Source of the DNA: Trissonchulus latispiculum
Taxonomy: Eukaryota > Nematoda > Enoplea > Enoplida > Ironidae
Assembly: GCA_030248195.1 (NCBI GenBank)
Contig: JASAND010022968.1
Location: 62,001 to 126,000 of the forward strand
Length of the DNA stretch: 64,000 bases
Direction: 5' to 3'
Of this stretch, positions 31,715 through 44,290 are shown piece after piece. Position numbers and translations under genes: made by a program. Each line of letters opens with the position of its first letter. Position 1 is the first letter of the stretch. Below the pieces are notes generated by a model. That model was not told where the DNA came from. It saw only the letters and a program-made list of their open reading frames with translations, and did no database searches.

Positions 31715-31935
31715 TTTGCATATTGCATCGAAAGCAAAAAAATCCCTAAGCAAGCCCTGTGTCGAAGATAGGGCTTCTAAATGGAGAAATGATTCAGTAC
31801 ACGGAAAACATACCAAATCCCTTTTTATACATTCCGGCTCCAGCCGGAATAAAAAAGGGCCGAAAAGAAAATCAGTTCTCTGCAAGTCTATATGTGGAAG
31901 TCAATACGCCTTTGCTGGGCCAATGACGGGCTAAT
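31715..31935. repeat. Hairpin-bearing repeat module, copy 1
   Basis: Contains GTCGAAGATAGGGC, then a perfect hairpin (ATTCCGGCTCCAGCCGGAAT, 31831-31850) between a T-run and an A-run. The same layout is seen at 36470-36600, next to the reverse transcriptase fragment, where the arms differ but still pair. Probably the 3' end region of a non-LTR element or a dependent SINE. Confidence 0.5.
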
Positions 31936-32949
31936 GGCCAGTGGACAACAAGCAGCCAACTGTCAACGGCCGATGGTCGCAGTTAGTGATGTGGATCGGA
32001 TCGGCAAAATCGCTCCGATCCACGATCCGGCAGCCGGATCGGATCAGATCGGATCGGATCGGATCGGTGGGCCTGCTGGATCGGTCCGGATCGGATCGCT
32101 TGAGTCAGTCTCGACGATCCGACTAAATATATAGCAAATACACCAAATTTGGTAACATCAAATACTGTCTGTACAAAAGCACTTGACACAGGCGAAGAAC
32201 GCGTGTATATATTTTTACAATACTTCAATTTTTTGTGTTTTGGGTACAAGCTGTTCAGTACATGTTTCCTTTTTACAAAGATTGCTGCTTCAAGTTTTGG
32301 TTTTCCCAGACTATAAAGTTGTTTTTAGGTTGAAATAAAAACAACAATCTTGCATGCATAAAGCTTAAATATTAAGACATATTTTTCTTTGCCCCGCGGC
32401 TAGCTTATGCTTTTGGTATGGTAACAAGTTTATGATTTTAGCACTGACTTAGTTCAACGATGCAGCTTTTTGAGACTTACATATTATCTTACAAAAATCG
32501 AAGGAACCAAATTTCAATTCGATATTAACTAGCATATGCGAATCAGTGATTTTAATATATACGTTTTTCTTTTCATGTTTAGCAATTAGTTTTAAACGTT
32601 TTGCAGTTGGCACTTGCGTTCACTCTCTGGTTAACGCTACAGTCTGAGCTACGTAAAAATAGATTTCAGTTCTAGCAAGAGTACATAATAGATAAGAGTA
32701 TGACAGCTAGCAAGCTCTCTGTTATCAGCTGCAGGTACATGCTCTGCACGCTAACGGCTGACCCCCCCCACAAACGTGTATGCTCACTTCAAACGAATTT
32801 GGCCGCTATCTTAGCGTTCTAAAGCTCGAAGCAGACACAAATTAGACGCTCGCAGTCGTTGTGTTTTCGAGCTTTAACACGTAAAGATGCTGCGAGTGAA
32901 CGTACAGAAACGTGTACTGGGTACTGATTTGTGGGGGGTCACTAGGTAC

Positions 32950-34288
<1,339 letters not shown>

Positions 34289-34901
34289 CTAGGTACACGT
34301 TTGTGGGGGGGTCAGCCGTTAGCATGCAGAGCATGTACCTGCAGCTGATAACAGAGAAGCTGCCAGCTGTCATACTCTTATCTATTATGTACTCTTGGTT
34401 CTAGTAGGAAATTCAAAATTGTTTAAGTTCAGTTTCAATGGTTGGACCAACAGCTTCAGTAAAAATTTTTGCATTATCAAAAATGATACATATGTTCATA
34501 ATTATTTTTAGTAGATGTGCTAGCAGATATGTATATAAATTATAAAGTATATTCAAAAGCAAACAACATTTTATATATTTACTTCTCCAAAAATTTGCTT
34601 TTGTGTATTCGTCCTTGTGTATTTGAAAATTTCTTACAGTTATGCATTTTGTGTTTCATAAGAATGAAATTAAAGAATTTTGAAATTAGTATGGAAAATG
34701 TGTTTAATAAAGCAAAACCCGACATCAAAAGCAATCAATATTTGATTTTTTGCCTCTGCCGATCCGGATCGCCGGATCGAATCGGATCGACCGATCCAGG
34801 ACCCGGATCGGATCGGATCGGATCGACAAATTATTTTACTGGATCGGATCGGATAATTTTTTCACTGCCGATCCGATCCGATCCACATCACTAGTCGCAA
34901 C

Positions 34902-36020
34902 ATTTGGATGCACACAAAAAGTGTCTTAATTTGCATAATCTTGAATCTTAGATTTCCGTGAACAGAAGCTCAAGTCATTTAATTTTGTTTCATTTCATAA
35001 TTTCATTTCATAATTTGATGGTGGAAGTTTCTTTGCCTTGAGTCTCGTGAAGTTGACATTTTGAAAGGTGGTAATTCTTAAGTACACCGTTTACTGTCGG
35101 AAATCTTAGAATCATAAATGACGGAAGTTTTACTGTTCGTTACTGTGAACAATGTTTACGTGCCTTTTGAGTAACGCTGTGAATGTGTTATCTAAAAAGC
35201 GCACTTCAAGCGAAACAAGCTCGCACAAGACTGTATGGTTATGTTTCGTTGTCGAAAAACCTCAAACTCCAATGTCTGCAACTTACAGCAGTCGCGAATG
35301 AAGCCAACGGCTACTTACTTAGACCCTAACAGAGTTCGGTCCGTCGGAGAAACTCGCATCACAATCGAAAGATCAACCAACCAATCCGCCTCAAACTTCA
35401 GATTGAGAAAAAAACAGGTCACTTTTACAAAGCGTATTGTCTTCCACTCACTGATCGTCCACTCCAACACTCACTTACCCACAACGCCAAGATAAATTTA
35501 AACGGAATACTTGTGGATGAGAAAGACTTCTACCTTTGCTACGAACATAGGTTTAGGTTTAGGTTTAATGCCAGAAGAACAGGTACAAAAAGTAAACTAT
35601 AGGTACATAACAAAACAACACAAAAATAAGAAAACAACCTGCAATCTGAGGTAGTGGCAGAGCCGTTGTTAAACTGCTACTGACGCCACACCTTTCAAAA
35701 ACACAGACAAGTCATAAGTAGACAGTTGTTCTTTAAAGCTATCCAGTGAACTTGACATTACTATATACTGAGGTGAAGTATTCCAAATAGGAACAACAAT
35801 ATTGGAAAACAAGTTACCCCTTAAAAGGGGAATAATACCGCCGTAGAGTTTGGAATTTATGTGTTCAACGTTTTGTTTGTTTTCATCATACTGTTCATAG
35901 TATGATCATAGTGTACGGTGACGTTAGCTTTTGACTAAAGTTTCACTTCAACAAAACAAAAGAACTAAGACAAAAGAATGGGAGTATTTTATTGCCATTT
36001 GCCATTGCCAATTGTGAAAC
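34902..36020. other. No recognised gene
   Basis: Contains a trace of (TTTAGG)3 at about 35550-35568, too short for a telomere claim. The frame 35235-35495 is unrecognised. Confidence 0.3.
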
Positions 36021-36027
36021 AAAATTC

Positions 36028-36106
36028 TACTGGAAGAAGGATTCCATCTGTGTCCGGACCAGCGCCAAGCGGACACCCTAACCACTACACTACTCTGACT
36101 ATAACG
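36028..36106 (-). repeat. tRNA-derived SINE-like sequence
   Basis: The minus strand reads AGTAGTGTAGTGGTTAGGGT (A-box type) and, about 45 bp on, a degenerate B box (TGGAATCC), preceded by GTCCGGACAC. This is the usual head of a tRNA-derived SINE or tRNA pseudogene. The tail was not delimited. Confidence 0.5.
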
Positions 36107-36419
36107 TTTTTATTGAGTAAACTGCGAGAGAGAAAATTATGATTTATCTATATATGTTTATTTTAAACAATTTATTTTATCTAAATTCTAAAGCAAAGCA
36201 AACACTAATGGAATAAATACAGTGCAAGCTCAAACTCAGTCTTAGCACACGAAAATTGTAACAACAGTTTTAGCTATTTATTGATCTGTTATACCCTGCC
36301 AATCAAGTGACAGGCAAATAACGCCCGATTTTCGGTAGTACGAGAAAAGGCAGAGAGTGATCGTTTGCAAAACAATTTACAGGGCATTGAAAATGAACTA
36401 AATCGACTGTAATGATGCT

Positions 36420-37483
36420 CTAAAAATTGCAAAATCTCAGAAAAATTGTTGGGCAAAAAACCTGCGTAACAGGGACATGTGTTGAAGATAGGATGGAAAT
36501 CCTCCGCGCCAAGCAATTTACATGCAAAACATATGAATTCAGATGGGTCAACCCATTACAAGTATACCGCCTCCGGCGGTATAAAAAGCTTGATCTACAC
36601 AAAATTTTAGAATGATTTCTATATAATTTTAGGCTATGCCCACGATTTGATGTTAGAACTGCTTTACTGAAAAAGTCTTCAGTGTGTATATCCGTTAAAT
36701 GGTTTAGAGTCTTATAAACCATTATAAGATCTTTTCTTAGACGCCCTTCTTCTAGGCTAATAATGTTTAATTTTTTCAGTCTTTCAGGATAAGTTAAGTT
36801 TCCTAAACCAGGGAGGAATTTAGTAAACTTTCTAAGAACACCTTCAATCGTGTTTATATCTTTTATGTGGTATGGGGACCAAACTTCAGAAGCGTGTTCT
36901 AATCTAGGTTTTACATAGACATTAAATAATTTAACCAGAAAAGAGAGATTTTTAGTACTGAAACTTCTCAGAATTAAGTTTGCCATTTTTGAAGCGGCGG
37001 AAGCAATACCAGTACAATGCATATCAAACTTTAAGTTATTTTGCATCAAAGCTCCAAGGTCACGAGCATACTGTACAGAAAGTAACTGGTCATTATTTAG
37101 ATTATAAACAGAACATGGATTTTTGTTACCAATGTGCAAAACAGTACATTTACTAACAGCAAGGTTTAACTGCATTTTAGTGAACCAGTCGCAAACATTG
37201 TTTAGGTCAATTTGCAGTGCTTCGGTTTCTTGTGGTTGATTGAAAACTATATAAAGCTTAGAGTCATCAGCATATAACCTTATGTTAGCAAATTTTACAG
37301 CATCTATTAAGTCATTTATGTACACAAGAAATAGAATAGGACCTAATATACTCCCTTGCGGAACACCGGAGGTTATGTCGGAAAGAGGAGATTTCTGGTT
37401 TCCAATACTGACGTACTGTTTATAGGTCACATTATTGTTAAGCACGATCGAATTTATAAAACTTAAGCAAATTTTCGAATGAA
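36420..37483 (-). pseudogene. Non-LTR retrotransposon reverse transcriptase fragment (Jockey/CR1-like)
   Basis: An open frame (37445-36420, 341 aa) encodes the middle and end of a LINE reverse transcriptase. SGVPQGSILGPILFLVYIND (conserved block before the active site) and LYADDSKLY (catalytic YADD) are present, then LNLAVSKCTVLHIG and the thumb-like VKPRLEHASEVWSPY segment. The upstream fingers, the first catalytic Asp motif and the endonuclease are missing; homology begins near 37483, so the copy is 5' truncated, as is usual for LINEs. The last about 60 codons depart from the family and run into the hairpin module (36564-36582). No native start codon. Confidence 0.88.
36564..36582. repeat. 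Perfect hairpin at LINE 3' region
   Basis: ATACCGCCTCCGGCGGTAT, 8-bp arms with a 3-bp loop, followed by AAAAAG. Equivalent hairpin at 31831-31850 with different but compensating arm bases. Confidence 0.7.
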
Positions 37484-37489
37484 TTCATA

Positions 37490-38395
37490 TACATACGTGC
37501 TTTTTGAGTAGAGCATTTTAAGCTGTTTTGGCTCGTGCTGTGTTAATTTTTAAAACTTTTAGTTAATATCCACTTGCAGCGACTTTTCAGATTTCTATTA
37601 TTGAAATATCTATTTCCGTAAGAATTTTATGAACAATTTACCAGATTGTAGCCAGAAATCATTGTTGCAGAAATAGTTTCAATATTATACTATCAGAAAT
37701 ACTGAACCCTATCCTACCTGTTATGAAATAATTTGGAACACTCCGAAAAGGAAACTGAGATTGAGATTGCAGGAAAGTGATGAGTGTGTGAATTTGGGAA
37801 TTCTAATATAATTGAAATCAAAGAATATCTATTCATACAGACTTTATTGCAAACCATTTTTAAAAGGCACCATTGAGAAACAAAAACATAACTGACCGTG
37901 ATCAATGCATTCACCCCCCCCCCTCCAAACCCCCCGAACCAACCTCTGGCTTTCCTGATCCTTTCCGATGGAGCTGAAGTCCTATTGAATGAGAGATGAA
38001 TCGAAAATATGACCGACCTTTCAGAAAACCCCTTCTCTTTTATAGTGCAAATCTAATTTGCATATTGCACGAAAGATTGCTTTTTGGATAGCTAATTTTG
38101 GAAGCCAAAGATTCTACACAGAAGAAACATAGCTAAAATTGCAAGCCAGTCAATTTACACAGAAACTAGAAAGCATTCACTTGTTGTAAACAATTTAACA
38201 GAATTCTGATGCGCCGCTGCGCAGATTCCCACACTGTTCATAAAGATACCAGATTAAGATAGGTTAAATTCTAATTGGCCTACTCCGCGCAAAAAGATTT
38301 ATGGAAACTGTGTTAGTTATTATGGACGATTTAAACCTGACAATATTAAGCTGCTTGCATACCTTTCCTGTCAGAGGCCGACAGAGACAAATAAG
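37490..38395. other. No recognised gene
   Basis: AT-rich, with a C-run at 37914-37924. No features seen. Confidence 0.3.
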
Positions 38396-38402
38396 TTAGA
38401 GG

Positions 38403-38784
38403 CAAGAGTACATAATGATAAGAGTATGCCACTAGGCAAGCTCTATGTTATCAGAGCAAAAACTATGCTCTGCTCGCTAACGGCCCACCCCCCCCCCCGC
38501 AAATTAGACCCTTCACTTCAAAGAATTTTGTGCTCTATGTTTGTGTTTTAAAGCTCGAAGCAGGCACAAAATTCGCGCACGCAGTGCTTGTGTTTTCGAG
38601 CTTAAGCACATAAACATAGATCGAGTGAGCGTACCCCCGTTTCGACTAGGTACTGATTTGCGGGGGGGGGTCACTAGGCTCTGATTTGCGGGGGGGGGGG
38701 TGGGCCGTTAGCGAGCAGAGCACAGTTTTTGCTCTGATAACATAGAGTGTGCCTAGTGGCACACTCTTATATTATGTACTCTTG
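38403..38784. mobile_element. CAAGAGT foldback element, H subfamily, short copy
   Basis: 382 bp. Termini CAAGAGTACATAATG...ATTATGTACTCTTG, subterminal hairpin, C-run/G-run blocks and an inner AAAGCTCGAAGC/GAGCTT palindrome shared with 32676-34397. The presumptive 7-bp TSD is weak (TTAGAGG against ATCGAGG, five matches). Confidence 0.8.
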
Positions 38785-38937
38785 ATCGAGGTAAATGCTA
38801 AATATTTGCTATTCGTGTCTTTCGACTGTGGCAACCATTAACAGTGATTTTTGCCCTTTAGTATCTATCTCTACCTCAAAAGTACTGAGGAAGCTAATCT
38901 GTTGTGACAGTTAGAAGACCCAAGGTTTTGCTTTTGC

Positions 38938-39360
38938 ATAGTGATTTTAATCTGACGTAAGACTTTTCTAGTGATAACATTTGCTACAGCAGTTTCACAG
39001 GTACAAAGAACTCAGTTGGCTCTGGGATGCCGCCATAAATTTAAGTTTCTGGGTTCGCAACTTCTTACTGCAAACAAGTTTTTGGTGCTGGCTTGGTAAC
39101 ATTATTTATCGCTGTTTACAGACGCTTAGTTTTTCTCAGCAGCAAGTATTTAAGTTTAAAGTATACTTTTTGTCCTAAAAACCTGAGCGTTTGATATTTG
39201 TTGTTCTATTTTTTAAATCCCAGAATAACTTTTATACGATTAATGATGATGCAACACAGTACCTACCGTATTACATATTGTCATTATACACTTACACACA
39301 AATATCAGCAACATCTTTGCGGATACGTGTGATGCTAGAACCAGGATATATCAGCAGAGA
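38938..39360 (+). repeat. Segmental direct repeat, copy 1
   Basis: Alignable with 47342-47772 in the same orientation: shared ATAAATTTAAGTTTCTGGG, CTGCAAACAAGTTTTTGGTG, TTAATGATGATGCAACAC and GTGTGATGCTAGAACCAG. Non-coding as far as seen. Confidence 0.75.
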
Positions 39361-39469
39361 TGGACACTTCATTGAAGCATACGTCCATTTTCAGGACAGT
39401 GTTGTTAGGTAGTGGGGTTTTCAGCGTTATGCCAAGCACAGAGTTTAATGCAAACTAACTAATAACTAA

Positions 39470-42400
39470 GGGCCTTTTCGCGAATGGGTTAAACGAGTTA
39501 AAATTAACTCCCCGAGTTAAGCAGAGTTAAAATTTTTAACTCTACGCTCATTCGCGAAAAGAGTTAAAAATTAACTCTTTTAACTCTACTCTTTTCGTGA
39601 ATGACACGTGGAGTTAAAAACCTGCAGAGTAAAATTTAACTCTACCCTTTTCATGAATGGGTTAAATTTAACTCTTTTAACTCGCTCACGAGATTTTACA
39701 TTCTATTTTAACCGGTGTCTCAGCACGGGGGTTAAACGAGTTAAAATCTTCTATTCTTTACATTGTTATTGCCACATTTTGCGCTCGTAATAAACTTTTA
39801 AAAATGACAAGATAATCGAGCCAATGAAAGTGCAACATATAATTTCATTGGATGGTTCATAATGCTTCAAAATTACTTAAGCATTTGCCAACATTCTGCT
39901 GAATTATTTACGCTAAAGTAACGAAATAGGCTACTTAATAAAATAAAAATAGATCGAACAAAATGTTTTAAATATGCTGCGTTTTTAGAAATAATAATTA
40001 AATAAAATTAATTAAAGTAAAGTAATTAATTATCATTATAAATAGGCTCTAAATTATTTTTGTAAGTTATTTAATACCAGCTATAAATGCAAATTTGAAG
40101 TGAGCTGACAACATGAAAAGTCGAATCAACGGGACACTATAATTAACCGAAAGCTCAATTTTTTTTCTCAAAAGGTGGATTAATTAAAGCTTTAATTTTG
40201 CCGTGGATTAATTAAAGCTTTAATTTTGCCATGAAAATTACTGTAAACTTTAAAAAATGTGAATTTTTGACTTTTTGAAAGGACATCTAGACAAATGTTA
40301 CGCGAACTTAGCTGCAACTGGTTATGTTCATCAGAATTACAGTACAGGATCAATTGTTATCCGAACTGTGATTCTAAGGGCAACCATTTCAATTCAAATT
40401 TGAAATCTCTACTGAATAACGTTTTTCTATTTAATTTTACTGCACCTATCTGTGTTTTCGTATTAAAGTAAAGTTGAAATTGACCAAAATTGTTCGTATT
40501 TTTAGGAAAACCAAGAAAATCCGATTTTGCTGAAAATATGTACAGTGGTTTTTTAGACTCTGTCGTGGTCTCAGCAAACGAACACAGAGTTGGAAGTGGA
40601 CAAGATTTTCAGTGTCCACGTCCACGTTTGTCCACGCAGGTCTTGTCCACGTCCGCCCCCACATGCCCGCATGGCCATGATTTTAAATTTTGTCCACCAG
40701 TGCCTGCATTTCAAAACAAATTTTCTTTTAGTAATCCAGTTTTGATTCTATATTAGAACCAGGATTTTTTAGAATTACACTTTGCTTTTTAGTGTGCTTT
40801 TAAGCTGATGTTTTCTCTGGAAATTTACTTTTTTGCAGTATAAACACGTTTTCATGGGTTTTTATAGCATTTAATACCATATGTAGTACATTGTTTTCGT
40901 CTGTTCCGGAGAAAGAAACAACATGTATTGCTTTTCTCAACGCACACAATGATATTTCATTCAAATTACTTAAATTAAAGTCTTCCAAAAATGTTCAGTG
41001 GCAGAAGTTCTGGGGAGTGGGACCTTCCAGACTTTGAGAAATTTCAAAAATTCCGAAAAATCAGGTCAGAAAACCTTTACTTTTCTAAAGTAAGAAGATA
41101 TTATGTACACTCAAAATTGGGTTTTGTATTCATGGATTGTTAATTCTTTGTTCTGTAGGAGAAAATTCACAACAGTGTGTCTCTTTGCACAGCTCCCTGA
41201 TAGAGATTTTACTGTTTCAACTAAGGAACGTCGTCCAAAATGTGAACGCAGCTCACAAACGTAGTTTGTTCTCTCAAACGGAGATTAAAACGAATTTTCA
41301 AAACAATCTACGTATTCATCTACGTTTAGTTTTTGTGCCATCTAAACGAAGCTGCTTTCTTATTCCAAACAACAAGCTTCGTCTAGTTTACAGCTGCAGC
41401 ATTCAAAAACTACTACTTTCTTGCTACAATATATAGCTGCTAACATTCATGCTTTTGATTTATTCATGAATTCGTATAAATGTTAGATGTAAGCTTCAAA
41501 CAGAGCAGACATATAGTCTGCATTGCAGGTTACGATATGAACAACATCCGCACAAAAAGTCGGCTCATTACAAAACGAAGCTACGTTAGAAAACGTAGCT
41601 CATTTAAACGAATATTAAACGTAGATTGTTTTGTAGCTACGATGTTAAATTGGACGACGTTCCTAAGTAATCTATGAAGACACGCTGATGCTTTGGATAG
41701 GACTGTATAGCTCTCGAACCGACAGTACTGACAGTATGACGTCACAGTAGTAATCCACGACGACACGCAAAATTTCGAGAGGAGAGTATACCCAACCCAG
41801 TGCAGTCAAGATAAGATTTTGCTTCGTCTTAAAGGGAATTAAGAAAGGAATCAAAGGGAATCAAAGAAGGAAAGAAAGTTGCACACGACCACATGCTAAG
41901 TTTAAGCTAGAGATTAAGTCTAAGCCTAAGACTAAGCCTAAACCTAAGTCTTTAATTTAGGCTTTTTGTCTTTTGCTCAAGATAAGATTTTTCTTTGTCT
42001 AATAAGTTTAGTAATCGACAAATGCACCGAACAATTCTTTAATAATCCATACATAACTGCAAGACTAATAAGGACAGTAAACCATGGCGCTGCCAGCCAA
42101 AATTTCAGTAATCCATGAAGCCGAAACCCAAAATTGGCAGAGAACAATTTACATTAGAAGCCAAAACGCATCTATAAATTTACGAGTATATATAATGGAA
42201 TTTAAAAATGTAATGATTTATCTAAGAAAGGCTGAGTCGAAATCAAGCAAAACTAAAATACATATGTATGAAATATTTAAAATATTTAAACATTTGAAAT
42301 ATTTAAACAACTTGTTGCAAAACAACAACAATAACAAGAAAACAATTTTTGATCATGGATTTCTCGAAGTGGCAAAGCTTAAGAAACGCGACCAGTTCAG

Positions 42401-44287
42401 GCTTCAAAAAACGTCTTCCCGAGGGCTTTTTTACTGAAATCGTTTAATGATTAAGTAAGCTCAAGATTTTGAGAGAAATGTAAATTTTTGTCTAACTTTT
42501 ATCAAAATCTTCAAGTTTGGACGCTTATTTCTCATGAACAGAATGACAAAACGCGAGGCAAACGCGAAACCATGAAAAAAACCCTCTGTAATTGTCTCAA
42601 AAATGCGTGTGCAAAGCCGTTTTGTAATTGATTGTATGAGTTGAGAGAAATCTGTGTTCAAAACAATCTGGTTGCGATTGTCAAAATTTCACATTTTCGT
42701 TGCTGTGCTGTAGAGAGAGATGCCGCAGAGACCTCTCCATTTGGACATAATGTCCTTTAGGACTACAAATATGTATAGAAAACACTTGATCGATAGACCA
42801 GTGCTGTTGAAGCTGTCGAAATCTTGCAATATTTGATTGTTTTGAAAAATGGCCAGTTTTGGAACTCGAAATTCAATTTTCACTGTTATCTCTTAAATTG
42901 TAAGGAACCGAAAAATGCTCTCAAGACTCAAGAGCAAAGTTAGGTCTTGGTGAGAGGATTTGAATGACTATGTTTGGCGGGTAGGGCGGCCGCAGTGGAA
43001 GTTATAGCGGATTTAATATGATCTCTCTAAAATGTTCCACCGCGACTTTTCTAAAATGTTTTATAGGCTAAACGATGCATATAATTGTAGCAAATTTGAA
43101 TAAATTTCAACGACAACGCGCTTTTAAAGCCCAAAAACGCCCACGCGAACCTGAACCAGCACCTTAAGCATTGTAATTTTGTGAAAGAAAATATGTTCTT
43201 TACGGTACCTTTTCCCAGCGAACATCAAGTTAATATATATAGTATCACACCAACGCCTGCAGGTGTATAGTATTAAAGCTATTTAAAAAGAAATGGGGTC
43301 AGCAAAGCTAAAAAGTCACGATGCGAGCACAATAAAACATAACAATGGAAAACTAAAAATAGCCAATATCAAAACGATTATATAAAGCTAATTTTAACGC
43401 TTTTTCTAAAAAAACGGGTGACGAAAATTTTGTCCACATTTGTCCACGTTTGTCCACGTGGACAAACCCTCTGTCCATGTCCACTGGACCCGCGGGTACC
43501 CGCGTCCGCCTTCCAACTCTGAACGAACATGATACCTGTTTTTCGGCTCAACTATTTATTAGCACTTTGTTGTAGGCTATATTGCAAGCTGGCAATAGAA
43601 ATAACGAAAACCTGGACCGAAACACTGTCTTCAGATTACTTTTTAGCGAACTCTGAAAATATACAACTTTTTATGAAAATCATAGTCTTTGGTTGGTTCC
43701 CCTTGAATTGTAGTTTTTCCCATGTCATTAACCCCTTAAAAGCTTAAACTTTAAAACTGCTGCATATTGGTCAATAATTTGTTGAAAAGGATTCATGCCG
43801 AAATTCAGCAAAACCGGTTAAAAAACTGCAAGTACCACACAGGGATTGGACGGATCGCCCAAGTACAGGATGACGCTGCATTGAAGATGAATTACAATGA
43901 AATCTGTAAATATTTTCTTTTGTTATCTTATTTTATTTAAAATTTTCTAAATGTAAAGAAGTTTTCTTTAAAATTTTCAAATGGTGAAAAGTTGGACATT
44001 GCGTAAGCAAAAACTATATTATTATTTTAACTCTTTTCACGTATGCAGAGAGTTAATTTTAACTCTACCAGTTTTAACTCTTTTAACTCTTTTCGCGAAT
44101 GCACAGAGTTAATTTTAACTCTGCCCGTTTTAACTCCTTTAACTCTTTGATTTTTAACCCTGCAGAGTTAAAAGAGTTAAAAACAGGCAGTGTTAAATTT
44201 AACCCTGCGCATTCATGAAAAGGGTTAAAAGAGTTAATTTTAACTCTACTCTACTCTACTCTACTCTACCCATTCGCGAAAAGGCCC
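39470..44287. mobile_element. PIF/Harbinger-like foldback element with TTAAC hairpin arms
   Basis: Termini GGGCCTTTTCGCGAATGGGT and its inverse, flanked by TAA on both sides (39467-39469 and 44288-44290), a 3-bp TSD typical of PIF/Harbinger. The left arm (39470-39760) and right arm (about 44030-44287) are strings of GAGTTAAA/TTTAACTC palindromes interspersed with CATTCGCGAA. Non-coding. The element is split by the hAT-like insertion 40585-43521. Confidence 0.75.
40585..43521. mobile_element. hAT-like element, 8-bp TSD, nested
   Basis: Termini CAGAGTTGGAAG...CTTCCAACTCTG with a perfect 8-bp TSD, AACGAACA (40577-40584 and 43522-43529). Subterminal arrays of GTCCACG/CGTGGAC at both ends. The 2.9-kb interior has no recognisable transposase; its longest frames are unassigned. 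Same terminal family as 12362-13307. Confidence 0.85.
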
Positions 44288-44290
44288 TAA

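Noticed and set aside
31935..32134. Open frames over the GGATCG arrays
   Set aside because: Reading through a 5-6-bp tandem word at a transposon end; present on both strands.
35550..35568. (TTTAGG)3, a telomere-like motif
   Set aside because: Only three units, no array, internal position; chance or low complexity.
41880..41955. CCTAAG/CTAAGC-rich stretch resembling degenerate telomere repeat
   Set aside because: No consistent unit, and it lies inside the 40585-43521 transposon.
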